The notes beneath the pieces were generated by a model. That model saw only the letters and a list, made by a program, of their open reading frames with translations, was not told the DNA's origin and did not search any database. Both the position numbers and the translations under genes were made by a program. From Variovorax ginsengisoli (lineage in GTDB: Bacteria > Pseudomonadota > Gammaproteobacteria > Burkholderiales > Burkholderiaceae_C): DNA of 64,000 nucleotides. Below are positions 20,468-28,311 of the stretch, piece after piece. The stretch's first letter is position 1; each line of letters opens with the position of its first letter. Location: the NCBI RefSeq assembly GCF_006438845.1, contig NZ_RCZJ01000003.1, positions 278,353-342,352 of the forward strand, read 5' to 3'.

Positions 20468-20782
20468 ATGTACATCGTCATCATCGCCTGGCTCTACGTC
20501 ACCCTGATGATGGCCGTGGCCGAGGCCACCAACACCACGGGTACGGTGCTCGGGGCCGTCTTCACCTTTCTACTCTACGGCGTGCTGCCGTTGTCCCTGG
20601 TGGTTTACCTGATGAACACGCCCGCACGAAGGCGTGTGCTGAAGGAGCGTGAAGCCGAAGCCAGGGACGCGGCGCGGCGTGCGGCCCATGACGCAGCGCC
20701 GGCCACACAGGCGTCAACGGCGCCAGATACAGGCGGCGAAACGCCCGCTGACGCCGTCGCGCCGGTGCGAGAAAAAACGTAA
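20468..20782 (+). CDS. Small inner-membrane protein of unknown function
   Basis: 104 residues. Two hydrophobic segments (about residues 2-17 and 27-48) are followed by a charged, then Ala/Thr/Pro-rich cytoplasmic-type tail. I do not recognise a characterised family. It diverges from phaC (109 bp between starts). Its last 69 bases overlap the 3' end of the convergent pgeF gene, whose C-terminus in that region matches its family, so the overlap is probably genuine. Confidence 0.72.
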   Translation: MYIVIIAWLYVTLMMAVAEATNTTGTVLGAVFTFLLYGVLPLSLVVYLMNTPARRRVLKEREAEARDAARRAAHDAAPATQASTAPDTGGETPADAVAPVREKT

Positions 20783-21451
20783 CGGATTGCTCACGGTGCA
20801 CCAGACGCCGCTGCCGTCGTTGCCGTGCAGGCTGTCGACGCCCGCGGCACGCAGCCGCCGACGCGCGAGCCCCGCCAGGTCGGCCCACCACTTGCCGGGC
20901 GCCGGACCGGGCCGAAAGCAAGCTGCCGCGCCGACGCATTGCGCCACGAAAGCCGCCTTGACCTCATCGCCCACCTCGAAGGCGCTCGGCCCGATGCACG
21001 GCCCGAGCCAGGCCATCGGCCGCTCGTCGCCGAAGGCGGCGACGCTGCGCTCCAGCACACCAGCCGCCAACCCGCGCCAGCCGGCATGTGCGGCGGCGAC
21101 GCGTCGTCCTTGAGCGTCGGTGAAGAGCACGGGCAGACAGTCGGCGACCATGATCGTGCAGGCCACGTCGGAACTGGCGGTGGTGCAAGCGTCGGCCACC
21201 GCACCGTCGGGCGTGTTCGCATCCAGAGCCAACAGGTCGGTGCCATGCACCTGCTGCAGGAAAACAGGACGAAGTCCAATGGCGGCTTGCATCACCGCGC
21301 GGTTGGTCCGGACATTGTCGAGATCGTCGCCGACGTGTCCGCCGAGATTGAGCGCACCGAACGCGCCCTGTGACACGCCGCCGGCGCGGGTGGTGCACAC
21401 GGCGCGGACATTCGTCGGCGCCGGCCAGTCCGGCACGAGCCAGTCGTGCAT
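20714..21451 (-). CDS. pgeF: Peptidoglycan editing factor PgeF (laccase-domain, YfiH family)
   Basis: 245 residues. Family motifs are in order: VRAVCTTRAGGVSQGAFGALNLGGHVGDD at the N-terminus, QVHGTDLL, ADCLPVLFTD, AAAHAGWRGLAAGVLE, LGPCIGPSAFEVG and the terminal FFSHRRDGVSGR. The conserved metal-binding His/Cys residues are present. PgeF removes misincorporated L-serine-containing muropeptides and has also been reported as a purine nucleoside oxidoreductase/hydrolase. The ATG shares one base with the stop of the isomerase gene upstream, so the two are coupled. Confidence 0.94.
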   Translation of the reverse strand: MHDWLVPDWPAPTNVRAVCTTRAGGVSQGAFGALNLGGHVGDDLDNVRTNRAVMQAAIGLRPVFLQQVHGTDLLALDANTPDGAVADACTTASSDVACTIMVADCLPVLFTDAQGRRVAAAHAGWRGLAAGVLERSVAAFGDERPMAWLGPCIGPSAFEVGDEVKAAFVAQCVGAAACFRPGPAPGKWWADLAGLARRRLRAAGVDSLHGNDGSGVWCTVSNPLRFFSHRRDGVSGRFAACIWRR

Positions 21452-22101
21452 CAACGCTCGGCGTCCGGGCAACGGGCCGGTTGGGCGCGCTGCACGGCAT
21501 CGGTCTGCATCGCGGCTTCGTAGGCCGCCATGGTGCGCGGCAGGCCGCTCAGGTCGGCATCGAAACGCTGCGCGTTGAAGATCTGCGGAACCAGGCAGCA
21601 GTCGGCCATGGTGAGCGTGTTGCCGTAGCAATAGATGCCTGCGGGCTGCTCGGCCAGCTGCCGCTCGAACGCCTCCAGACCTTCGCGCACCCAGTGGCGG
21701 TACCAGGCGTTCTTGGCGGCCTCGTCGAGCTTGAGATCCTTCACCAGGTACTTGAGCACACGCAGGTTGTTGATCGGATGGATCTCGCACGCGACGATCT
21801 GGGACAGCGCCCGCACGCGCGCACGGCCCACCGCGTCGTGCGGCAGCAGCGCCGGCTCGGGATGGGTCTCGTCGAGGTATTCGATGATCGCCATCGACTG
21901 CGAGATGCGCTCGCCGCCCGACGATTCGTCTTCTTCCAGCAAGGGCACCAGCTGCTCGGGCGCGATGTCCGCGAACGGCGGCTGGTGGTGCTCGCCGCGC
22001 GCGATGTGCACCGGCACATAGTCGTAGGCCAGGCCCTTGATGTTCAGCGCGATGCGCACCCGGTAAGAGGCGGAGGAGCGGAAGTAGTTGTGCAGCTTCA
22101 T
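21451..22101 (-). CDS. maiA: Zeta-class glutathione transferase, maleylacetoacetate/maleylpyruvate isomerase
   Basis: 216 residues. The N-terminal thioredoxin fold has the zeta-class signature YFRSSASYRVRIALN (active-site Ser-Ser), followed by PEQLVPLLEED and SMAIIEYL. The C-terminal helical domain has CEIHPINNLRVLKYL. The enzyme isomerises maleyl-acetoacetate (tyrosine) or maleylpyruvate (gentisate) with glutathione. A fumarylpyruvate-hydrolase-like gene sits directly divergent, which favours the maleylpyruvate reading. The start could be the adjacent ATG at 22104. Confidence 0.88.
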   Translation of the reverse strand: MKLHNYFRSSASYRVRIALNIKGLAYDYVPVHIARGEHHQPPFADIAPEQLVPLLEEDESSGGERISQSMAIIEYLDETHPEPALLPHDAVGRARVRALSQIVACEIHPINNLRVLKYLVKDLKLDEAAKNAWYRHWVREGLEAFERQLAEQPAGIYCYGNTLTMADCCLVPQIFNAQRFDADLSGLPRTMAAYEAAMQTDAVQRAQPARCPDAER

Positions 22102-22183
22102 CATCCGACGAGCATAGCGCGAGCCACACCCCATGCGCACCTCTGGCAAACTGCCGTTCTCGCTTCAAAAGGACGAACAAGCA

Positions 22184-22885
22184 ATGGCTTCCGAGTACGT
22201 TTTCCCTGCGCCTGCCGTGGTCAGCATTCCTGTCGTCGGCCAGCCGGCCCGCTTCCCGGTGCATCGCATCTACTGCGTGGGCCGCAACTACGAAGATCAC
22301 GCGAAGGAAATGGGCTTCACCGGTCGCGAGCCGCCCTTCTTCTTCATGAAACCCGCCGACGCGGTGGTCGTGGTCGATGCCGGCGAGACCGGCACCATGG
22401 CCTACCCCACGCTCACGAAGAACCTGCACCACGAGATCGAACTGGTGGTGGCCATCGGCACCGGCGGCAAGAATATCTTGGCGGCCGACGCGCACAAGCA
22501 CATCTTCGGCTACGCCGTGGGCCTGGACATGACCCGCCGCGACCTGCAGGGCGAGATGAAGAAGCAGGGCCGTCCCTGGGACATCGGCAAGAGCTTCGAG
22601 CAGAGCGCGCCCATCGGCCCGATCGTGCCGGTGGCCGCCGCTGGCGACGCCCCCAATGCCGAGATCGCCCTGCAGGTGAACGGCGAAGACCGCCAGCGCA
22701 GCACGGTGAGCAAGCTGATCTGGAACATCGGCGAGACCATCGAGCATCTGTCGGCCGCCTGGGAGCTGCAGCCCGGCGACCTGATCATGACCGGCACGCC
22801 CGAAGGCGTCGGCGCGGTGGTGGCCGGTGACACGCTGGTCGGCACCGTCGTTGGCCTGCCCACGCTGACCGTGAAGATCGCCTAG
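22184..22885 (+). CDS. Fumarylacetoacetate hydrolase family protein (fumarylpyruvate hydrolase-like)
   Basis: 233 residues, a single FAH domain. Metal-binding acidic residues are visible: [18 protein letters not shown], the KPADAVV strand, [11 protein letters not shown] (two Glu), [11 protein letters not shown] and [13 protein letters not shown]. The short length and [10 protein letters not shown] fit fumarylpyruvate hydrolases of gentisate degradation, though other acylpyruvases are possible. ATG at 22184 follows an AAGGA site; the upstream in-frame start at 22133 lies in the divergent promoter region. Together with the divergent isomerase it could form two consecutive ring-cleavage steps. 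No gentisate dioxygenase is in the window. Confidence 0.88.
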   Translation: MASEYVFPAPAVVSIPVVGQPARFPVHRIYCVGRNYEDHAKEMGFTGREPPFFFMKPADAVVVVDAGETGTMAYPTLTKNLHHEIELVVAIGTGGKNILAADAHKHIFGYAVGLDMTRRDLQGEMKKQGRPWDIGKSFEQSAPIGPIVPVAAAGDAPNAEIALQVNGEDRQRSTVSKLIWNIGETIEHLSAAWELQPGDLIMTGTPEGVGAVVAGDTLVGTVVGLPTLTVKIA

Positions 22886-22888
22886 TCG

Positions 22889-23443
22889 ATGTCGGTCGTC
22901 CACCTCCCCATCAAACACTGCAAGAACTGCGGCGCCGCCGTGGTCTACCGCGTGCCGGACGACGGCGACACGCGCCAGCGCGCCGTGTGCCCGGCTTGCC
23001 ACACCATCCACTACGAGAACCCGGTGAACGTGGTGGGCACCATCCCCGTGCTGGGCGACCGCGTGCTGCTGTGCAAGCGCAACATCGAACCGCGATGGGG
23101 CAAGTGGACGCTGCCGGCCGGCTTCATGGAGTTGAACGAGAGCACGGCGCAAGGCGCTGCGCGCGAGACCGACGAAGAAGCCGGCGCCCATTTCGAGATG
23201 GAAGGCCTGTTCGCGGTGATGAGCGTGATCCGCGTCGGCCAGGTGCACATGTTCTACCGCGCCCGGCTGCTCGACGACGTGTTCGACCCCGGTCATGAAA
23301 CCATCGAGGCGAAGCTTTTCACCGAGGCGGAGATTCCCTGGGACGAAATCGCCTTTCGCACTGTGCGCGAAACCCTTCGCCTCTATTTCGAAGACCGCCA
23401 GCGCGGCAGCTTCGAGCGCGTCCACACGCTCGACATCGTTTGA
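22889..23443 (+). CDS. Zinc-ribbon Nudix hydrolase
   Basis: 184 residues. An N-terminal zinc ribbon (CKNC at 11-14 and CPAC near 35) is followed by a Nudix domain. The Nudix box is intact: GFMELNE, then RETDEEAG with the metal-binding glutamates, after the strand GKWTLPAGF. This layout is typical of NADH/ADP-ribose-type pyrophosphatases, but the substrate cannot be assigned. It begins 3 bp after the FAH-family stop, indicating co-transcription. Confidence 0.9.
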   Translation: MSVVHLPIKHCKNCGAAVVYRVPDDGDTRQRAVCPACHTIHYENPVNVVGTIPVLGDRVLLCKRNIEPRWGKWTLPAGFMELNESTAQGAARETDEEAGAHFEMEGLFAVMSVIRVGQVHMFYRARLLDDVFDPGHETIEAKLFTEAEIPWDEIAFRTVRETLRLYFEDRQRGSFERVHTLDIV

Positions 23444-23453
23444 AGGTCATCGC

Positions 23454-23924
23454 ATGAAGCAACGCATCGCCATTCTCCTGCTCGCTGCCATCGCGGCCAG
23501 CGCCGCAGCGGCCGAACAAGTCGGCGAAGTCGACACCGTCTTCAAGCTGATCGGACCCGACCACAAGATCGTCATCGAAGCCTACGACGACCCGAAGGTC
23601 AACGGCGTGACGTGCTATGTCTCGCGCGCCAAGACCGGCGGTGTGTCGGGCGCGCTCGGCCTGGCAGAGGACAAGGCCGAAGCGTCGATCGCCTGCCGGC
23701 AGGTCGGCCCGGTGAGCTTTGTCGAACCGCTGAAGAAGCGCGACGAGATCTTCAGCGAGCGCCAGTCGATCATGTTCAAGCGCCTGCGCGTGGTGCGCAT
23801 GGTCGATGTCAAGCGCAACACGCTGATCTACCTGAGCTACTCCGACCGCCTGATCGAAGGCTCGCCGCAGAACAGCGTGACGGCCGTGCCGGTCGACCGC
23901 GCCACCGTCATCCCCGTCAAATAG
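23454..23924 (+). CDS. creA: CreA family periplasmic protein
   Basis: 156 residues. A clear signal peptide (MKQRIAILLLAAIAASAAAA) precedes the CreA domain: EVDTVFKLIGPDHKIVIEAYDDPKV, VTCYVSRAKTGG, EDKAEASIACRQVGPV and the terminal SVTAVPVD region. CreA proteins are conserved in proteobacteria, but their biochemical role is unknown. ATG at 23454 is the natural start because it begins the signal sequence. The gene follows the Nudix gene by 10 bp. Confidence 0.9.
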   Translation: MKQRIAILLLAAIAASAAAAEQVGEVDTVFKLIGPDHKIVIEAYDDPKVNGVTCYVSRAKTGGVSGALGLAEDKAEASIACRQVGPVSFVEPLKKRDEIFSERQSIMFKRLRVVRMVDVKRNTLIYLSYSDRLIEGSPQNSVTAVPVDRATVIPVK

Positions 23925-23943
23925 CGAAAGCGATTTGCCACGG

Positions 23944-25752
23944 ATGACAGAGACCCCCGGCAACGCGGTCCGCGAACTCTATGCCGCGCTGTGGCGCTTC
24001 GCGGAAGGCGCGCGCGGGCAGCTGCTGGGCGCGACCGGGCTGCTTACCGCTTCGCTGCTGATCAAGCTCACGCTGCCCGTCCTCGCCGGCCAGGCGATCA
24101 ACGCGCTGCAGCGCGGCAACCTGCGCGGCGCCGGCGGCTGGATCGCCCTGCTGACCGGCGTCTATCTCGTGTCCTGGATGCTGCACGGACCGGGCCGCAT
24201 CCTGGAACGCAACGTCGGCGTGCGGGTGCGCGAATCGCTGGCCGACCAGCTCTACACGCGGCTGGCCGCGGCACCGCTGGTCTGGCACGACGGCCACCAT
24301 TCCGGCGAGCTTCAGCATCGCGTGCACCAGGCCAGCCGCGCCCTCTCGGATTTCGCGCAGAACCAGTTCATCTGGCTGTCGAACGTGGTGAGCGTCGTAG
24401 GGCCGCTGGTGGCGTTGACGCTGCTGTCGCGCGCCAGCGGCGCCACCGCGCTGGTCGGCTATCTGCTGATCGGGCTGATCATCCTGCGCATCGACAAGGC
24501 ACTGATGCGATTGGCCCGCGCCGAGAACGATGCCGACCGCCGCTACGTGGCGGCGCTGCTCGACTTCATCGGCAACGCCTCGACCGTGATCGGGCTGCGG
24601 CTGCAGGGCGCGTCGCGCCTGCTGCTGCGCGCGCGCATGGCCGCCATTTCGGTGCCGCTCAAGCGCACCGTGGTGCTCAACGAGGGCAAGTGGTTCGTGG
24701 TCGACATGCTCGGCCTGATGCTGACCTGGGGCTTGGTCGTGCTGTACGTGTGGCAGTCGCGCGCGCCGGGGCAGGCGGTGATGCTGGGATCGGTCTTCAT
24801 GATCTACCAGTACGCGCAGCAGGCGGCCGGGGTGGTGTCGTCGATGGCGGCCAACTTCCAGTCCTTCGCGCGCATGCACACCGACTACGGCAGCGCCGCG
24901 CCGATCTGGGCCGCGCCCACCGGCCCGGCGTTGACCACGCCACCCGAGCAGGTGCCGGTGCACGAGCACATCGATGCGGCCACGCGCTGGCAACAGCTGG
25001 ACGTGACCGGCCTGAGCTGGGACTACGCGCGGCGTGGCGAGCCCGCCGCGGGCGAGACCGTGCGCAGTGGCCTGCACCACGTTTCGATCGCGCTGCGGCG
25101 CGGCCAGCGCATCGCGCTGGTCGGGCCCAGCGGCGGCGGCAAGAGCACGCTGCTGCGGCTGCTCGCAGGCCTGTACGCACCGCAGGCCGGCGCGCTGGCC
25201 TTCGATGGGCAGGCGGCCGAATGGGGGCGTCTGCGGCAGATCGCCACCCTGATCCCGCAGGAAACCGAAGTGTTCGAAGCCAGCGTGCGCGAGAACCTGA
25301 GCTTCGGTCGCCCCTGCAGCGATGAACGCATCGAGGCCGCGCTGTACGCCAGCGCCTTCGACGAGGTGCTCGCGGCCAACAAGAGCAGCCTCGACTCGCC
25401 ACTGTCCGAGCGCGGCTTCAACCTGTCGGGCGGCCAGCGCCAGCGCCTGTGCCTGGCGCGCGGCGTGCTGGCGGCCGAGGGCAGCACGCTGCTGCTGCTC
25501 GACGAACCCACCAGCGCGCTCGACGCCGGCACCGAGGCGCGGGTGCTCGAACGCATCGCCGCGGCGTTTCCCGAAGCCTGCGTGATCGCTTCCATCCACC
25601 GGCTGAGCCTGCTCGACCGCTTCGACACGGTGCTGCTCATGGAGGCAGGCCGCGTGATCGACATCGGTCCGCGCGACGCGGTGCTGGCGCGCCAGCCGCT
25701 GCTGCAGCGCATGGTGGCGCCAGCCGCCGCCGCCTCGGGAACCCCGCTGTAA
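23944..25752 (+). CDS. ABC transporter, fused permease and ATPase (exporter type)
   Basis: 602 residues: an N-terminal transmembrane domain with about six helices (to about residue 330) and a C-terminal nucleotide-binding domain. ATPase motifs are complete: Walker A GPSGGGKSTLLRLLAG, Q-loop LIPQETEVFEASVRENL, signature LSGGQRQRLCLARG and Walker B LLLLDEPTSALD. This is the half-transporter layout of lipid, peptide or drug exporters, working as a dimer. Substrate unknown. It starts 19 bp after creA; a TTG at 23935 is a less likely start. Confidence 0.92.
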   Translation: MTETPGNAVRELYAALWRFAEGARGQLLGATGLLTASLLIKLTLPVLAGQAINALQRGNLRGAGGWIALLTGVYLVSWMLHGPGRILERNVGVRVRESLADQLYTRLAAAPLVWHDGHHSGELQHRVHQASRALSDFAQNQFIWLSNVVSVVGPLVALTLLSRASGATALVGYLLIGLIILRIDKALMRLARAENDADRRYVAALLDFIGNASTVIGLRLQGASRLLLRARMAAISVPLKRTVVLNEGKWFVVDMLGLMLTWGLVVLYVWQSRAPGQAVMLGSVFMIYQYAQQAAGVVSSMAANFQSFARMHTDYGSAAPIWAAPTGPALTTPPEQVPVHEHIDAATRWQQLDVTGLSWDYARRGEPAAGETVRSGLHHVSIALRRGQRIALVGPSGGGKSTLLRLLAGLYAPQAGALAFDGQAAEWGRLRQIATLIPQETEVFEASVRENLSFGRPCSDERIEAALYASAFDEVLAANKSSLDSPLSERGFNLSGGQRQRLCLARGVLAAEGSTLLLLDEPTSALDAGTEARVLERIAAAFPEACVIASIHRLSLLDRFDTVLLMEAGRVIDIGPRDAVLARQPLLQRMVAPAAAASGTPL

Positions 25753-25774
25753 CCCTTTCGCTCCAACACGCGCC

Positions 25775-26287
25775 ATGCCACGTTCCAACTTTTCCCTCCT
25801 CGCCCTGCGCAGCACCGCCGCGGTCGGCGCCGTCTTCGCCCTGCTGGCCTGCACCACCACCGGACCGACGCCGGGCACCGGCAAACCCGGCACCAGTGCG
25901 ACGCCCGCGCAGCCCAAAGCCCTCTTCATCCGCCCCGCGGCTGGCGCGACGTTGTCGCGCTACGACGGCAAGCGCAACAAGGGCCTGGATATCGCCGGCA
26001 ACCCGGGCGACCCGGTGATCGCCTCGGCCGACGGTCGCGTGGTCTTTGTCGGCAGCCAGCTGCGCGGCTACGGCAACATGGTGATCGTCAAGCACAACGA
26101 GACCTTCCTCACCGCCTACGCCCACAACCAGGCGATCGCGGTGAAGGAGAACCAGATCGTTCGGCAGGGCCAGAAGATCGCGGAAATGGGGCGCAGCGAC
26201 AGCGACCGCGTCAAGCTGCACTTCGAGATTCGCAAGGACGGCACGGCGGTCGACCCTGAACCCTATCTCAATGGAAAACTGCGGTGA
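25775..26287 (+). CDS. LytM/M23-family lipoprotein with degenerate active site (NlpD/EnvC-like)
   Basis: 170 residues. A lipobox ending LLAC marks it as an outer or inner membrane lipoprotein. After a Pro/Thr/Gly linker comes an M23 domain from about residue 45. The zinc site is incomplete: the usual HxxxD is replaced by NKGLD, as in NlpD and EnvC, while the LHFEIR segment is kept. Such domains activate amidases rather than cut peptidoglycan themselves. Unlike NlpD it has no LysM domain. It follows the ABC transporter by 22 bp. Confidence 0.87.
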   Translation: MPRSNFSLLALRSTAAVGAVFALLACTTTGPTPGTGKPGTSATPAQPKALFIRPAAGATLSRYDGKRNKGLDIAGNPGDPVIASADGRVVFVGSQLRGYGNMVIVKHNETFLTAYAHNQAIAVKENQIVRQGQKIAEMGRSDSDRVKLHFEIRKDGTAVDPEPYLNGKLR

Positions 26288-26305
26288 GCGCCCGGCGCCG
26301 GCGCC

Positions 26306-28303
26306 TCAACGGTCGAGCAGCGACAGCAGCCCGCTCGCACGCTGCGTGCGCTGTGCCAGCGCTTCGCCGAAGGCCGGCGCGCGCGGCGTGACCAGCGTGA
26401 AAGCCCTGCGCGCGCGGGTGATGCCGGTGTAGACCAGCTCTCGTGTCAACACGGGGCCTGCATCGCGCGGCAGCACCAGCACCGTGTGCTCGAACTCGCT
26501 GCCCTGCGACTTGTGCACCGTCATCGCGAAGGCCGTCTCGACCGAGGCCAGCCGGCTCACGCCGACCGAGCGCGCGGTGTTGCCGTCGAGGAAGTACGCA
26601 CGCAGCGGCGCGTTGGGCGTGGCCGGCGGCAGCGTGATGCCGATGTCGCCGTTGAAGACACCCACCGCCGCATCGTTGCGCGTGACCATCACCGGCCGGC
26701 CCTCGTACCAGGCGCCGCGCTTGACGAGCGAGCCGTCGGCCACCATCGCGCGTTCGATGGCGGCATTCAGGCCTTCGGCGCCCCACTCGCCCTGGCGCAC
26801 GGCACACAGCAGGCGGAAGCGCTCGAAAGCGGTGAGCACAACCAGCACCCAGTCGGCGTGGGCCTGCGCATCGCCGGCCACCGGTCGCGCACGCAGCGCT
26901 TTCAGATAGCCGCCGAAGCCGCCCGGCGCACCGTCGCGGCCTCGCAGTGCGAGCGCAACGACGTCGGTTGGCGATGGCGCATCGAGCCAGGCCAGCGCAC
27001 CGCTTCGGTCGGTATGAAGCAACGCGACCGCTGATCGTGAATCGCCTTGATTCACCGCCGTCGCGAGCTGCCCGATCGGCCCGCCGAAACGGCGGCTCTC
27101 GCGCAGCATGACGGTCTGTTGGGCCAGCGGTGGACCATCACCGGCAAACGCATCGGGCACGCGCTGGCCGGTGGCCGCTTCGAGGTAGGCGAGCGTCTCC
27201 GGTCGGTAGCGACCGGCCTCGGCACCACGGCACAGGTCGCCCAGCACGGCACCGGCCTCGACCGAGGCGAGCTGGTCCTTGTCGCCCAGGAAGATCACGC
27301 GCGCCATCGGCGGCAGCGCTTCGAGCAGCGCGGCCATCATCTCGAGGTGGATCATCGAGGCCTCGTCGACGATCAGCACGTCGACCTCCAGCGGATGCGC
27401 CGCGTCGAAGCGGAAGCGCCGCGTGTCCGGCCGTGCGCCGAGCAGCGAATGCAGCGTGCGGGCCGGCTGGATGTGCGAAGCCAGCTCGTCGAGCGGCAGG
27501 CGGTCGCCCACCTGGTCATTGAGTTCGCCGAGCGCCGCATCGATGGATTGCTTGAGCCGCGCCGCTGCCTTTCCGGTGGGCGCGGCCAGCATCACGCGCA
27601 GGCGCTCGGGGCTGGCGTCCATCGCGAAGAGCAAGGCCAGCAGGCGCGCGGCGGTGTACGTCTTGCCGGTTCCGGGGCCACCCGTGATGATCGAGAAGCG
27701 GCCGCGCAGCGCGAGGCCGCAGGCGGCCTTCTGCCAGTCGATCGGCGGTGCGACGTCGTCACCACCAGTTGCCGCAGGGAACAGCAGGTCGAGATGCTCG
27801 CGCACGGCCGAGGTGTCGACGGGCATCGGTGCAACGCCACGCGCCAGCACCTGCTGCGCGACGCGCCGCTCGTAGTCCCAGTAGCGACGCAGATACAGGC
27901 GCCCTTCGTGCAGCACGAGCGGCGCACCGGCCCGCAGAGCGCCGCGCATATCGACCGTGGCGACCAGCGGGCTCGCCTGCAGCGCCGCGCGCCAAGCGTC
28001 GGCGTCCGCAGGCACATCGGACAAGGCTGCCTGTAGCGCCGCCGCTGCATCGGCGGGCCAGCCCAGCAAAGCGTCGGCGTCGTCCAGCAGTTCGTCGAGC
28101 AGCAGGCAGGCATGGCCACGGCCTTCCATGTGCGCGACCAGTGCACCGGCCAACAGCACCTCGTCGGGAGCCTCCGGAGCGCGCTCGTTCAAAAAGCCGG
28201 CAAAGGCCGCGTCGAGGCGGCGCAGCCAGCCGGATTCGGCCCACTGCCGCAGCATGACGAGCAAGGGTCTCGTCGGGAGGGTGTGCGTCGATGGCGCCGT
28301 CAT
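26306..28303 (-). CDS. recD: Exodeoxyribonuclease V subunit alpha (RecD)
   Basis: 665 residues. RecD is the 5'-3' helicase of RecBCD. The helicase core shows Walker A GGPGTGKTYTAARLLALL (about residue 200), LAAPTGKAAARL, LIVDEASMIHLEMM, FLGDKDQLASVEAGAVL and the C-terminal AMTVHKSQGSEF and YTGITRARR motifs. ATG at 28303 is 8 bp after recB; a long open frame further upstream is only a shadow of recB. It is the last gene of the recC-recB-recD operon. Confidence 0.95.
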   Translation of the reverse strand: MTAPSTHTLPTRPLLVMLRQWAESGWLRRLDAAFAGFLNERAPEAPDEVLLAGALVAHMEGRGHACLLLDELLDDADALLGWPADAAAALQAALSDVPADADAWRAALQASPLVATVDMRGALRAGAPLVLHEGRLYLRRYWDYERRVAQQVLARGVAPMPVDTSAVREHLDLLFPAATGGDDVAPPIDWQKAACGLALRGRFSIITGGPGTGKTYTAARLLALLFAMDASPERLRVMLAAPTGKAAARLKQSIDAALGELNDQVGDRLPLDELASHIQPARTLHSLLGARPDTRRFRFDAAHPLEVDVLIVDEASMIHLEMMAALLEALPPMARVIFLGDKDQLASVEAGAVLGDLCRGAEAGRYRPETLAYLEAATGQRVPDAFAGDGPPLAQQTVMLRESRRFGGPIGQLATAVNQGDSRSAVALLHTDRSGALAWLDAPSPTDVVALALRGRDGAPGGFGGYLKALRARPVAGDAQAHADWVLVVLTAFERFRLLCAVRQGEWGAEGLNAAIERAMVADGSLVKRGAWYEGRPVMVTRNDAAVGVFNGDIGITLPPATPNAPLRAYFLDGNTARSVGVSRLASVETAFAMTVHKSQGSEFEHTVLVLPRDAGPVLTRELVYTGITRARRAFTLVTPRAPAFGEALAQRTQRASGLLSLLDR

Positions 28304-28311
28304 GCAATGCC

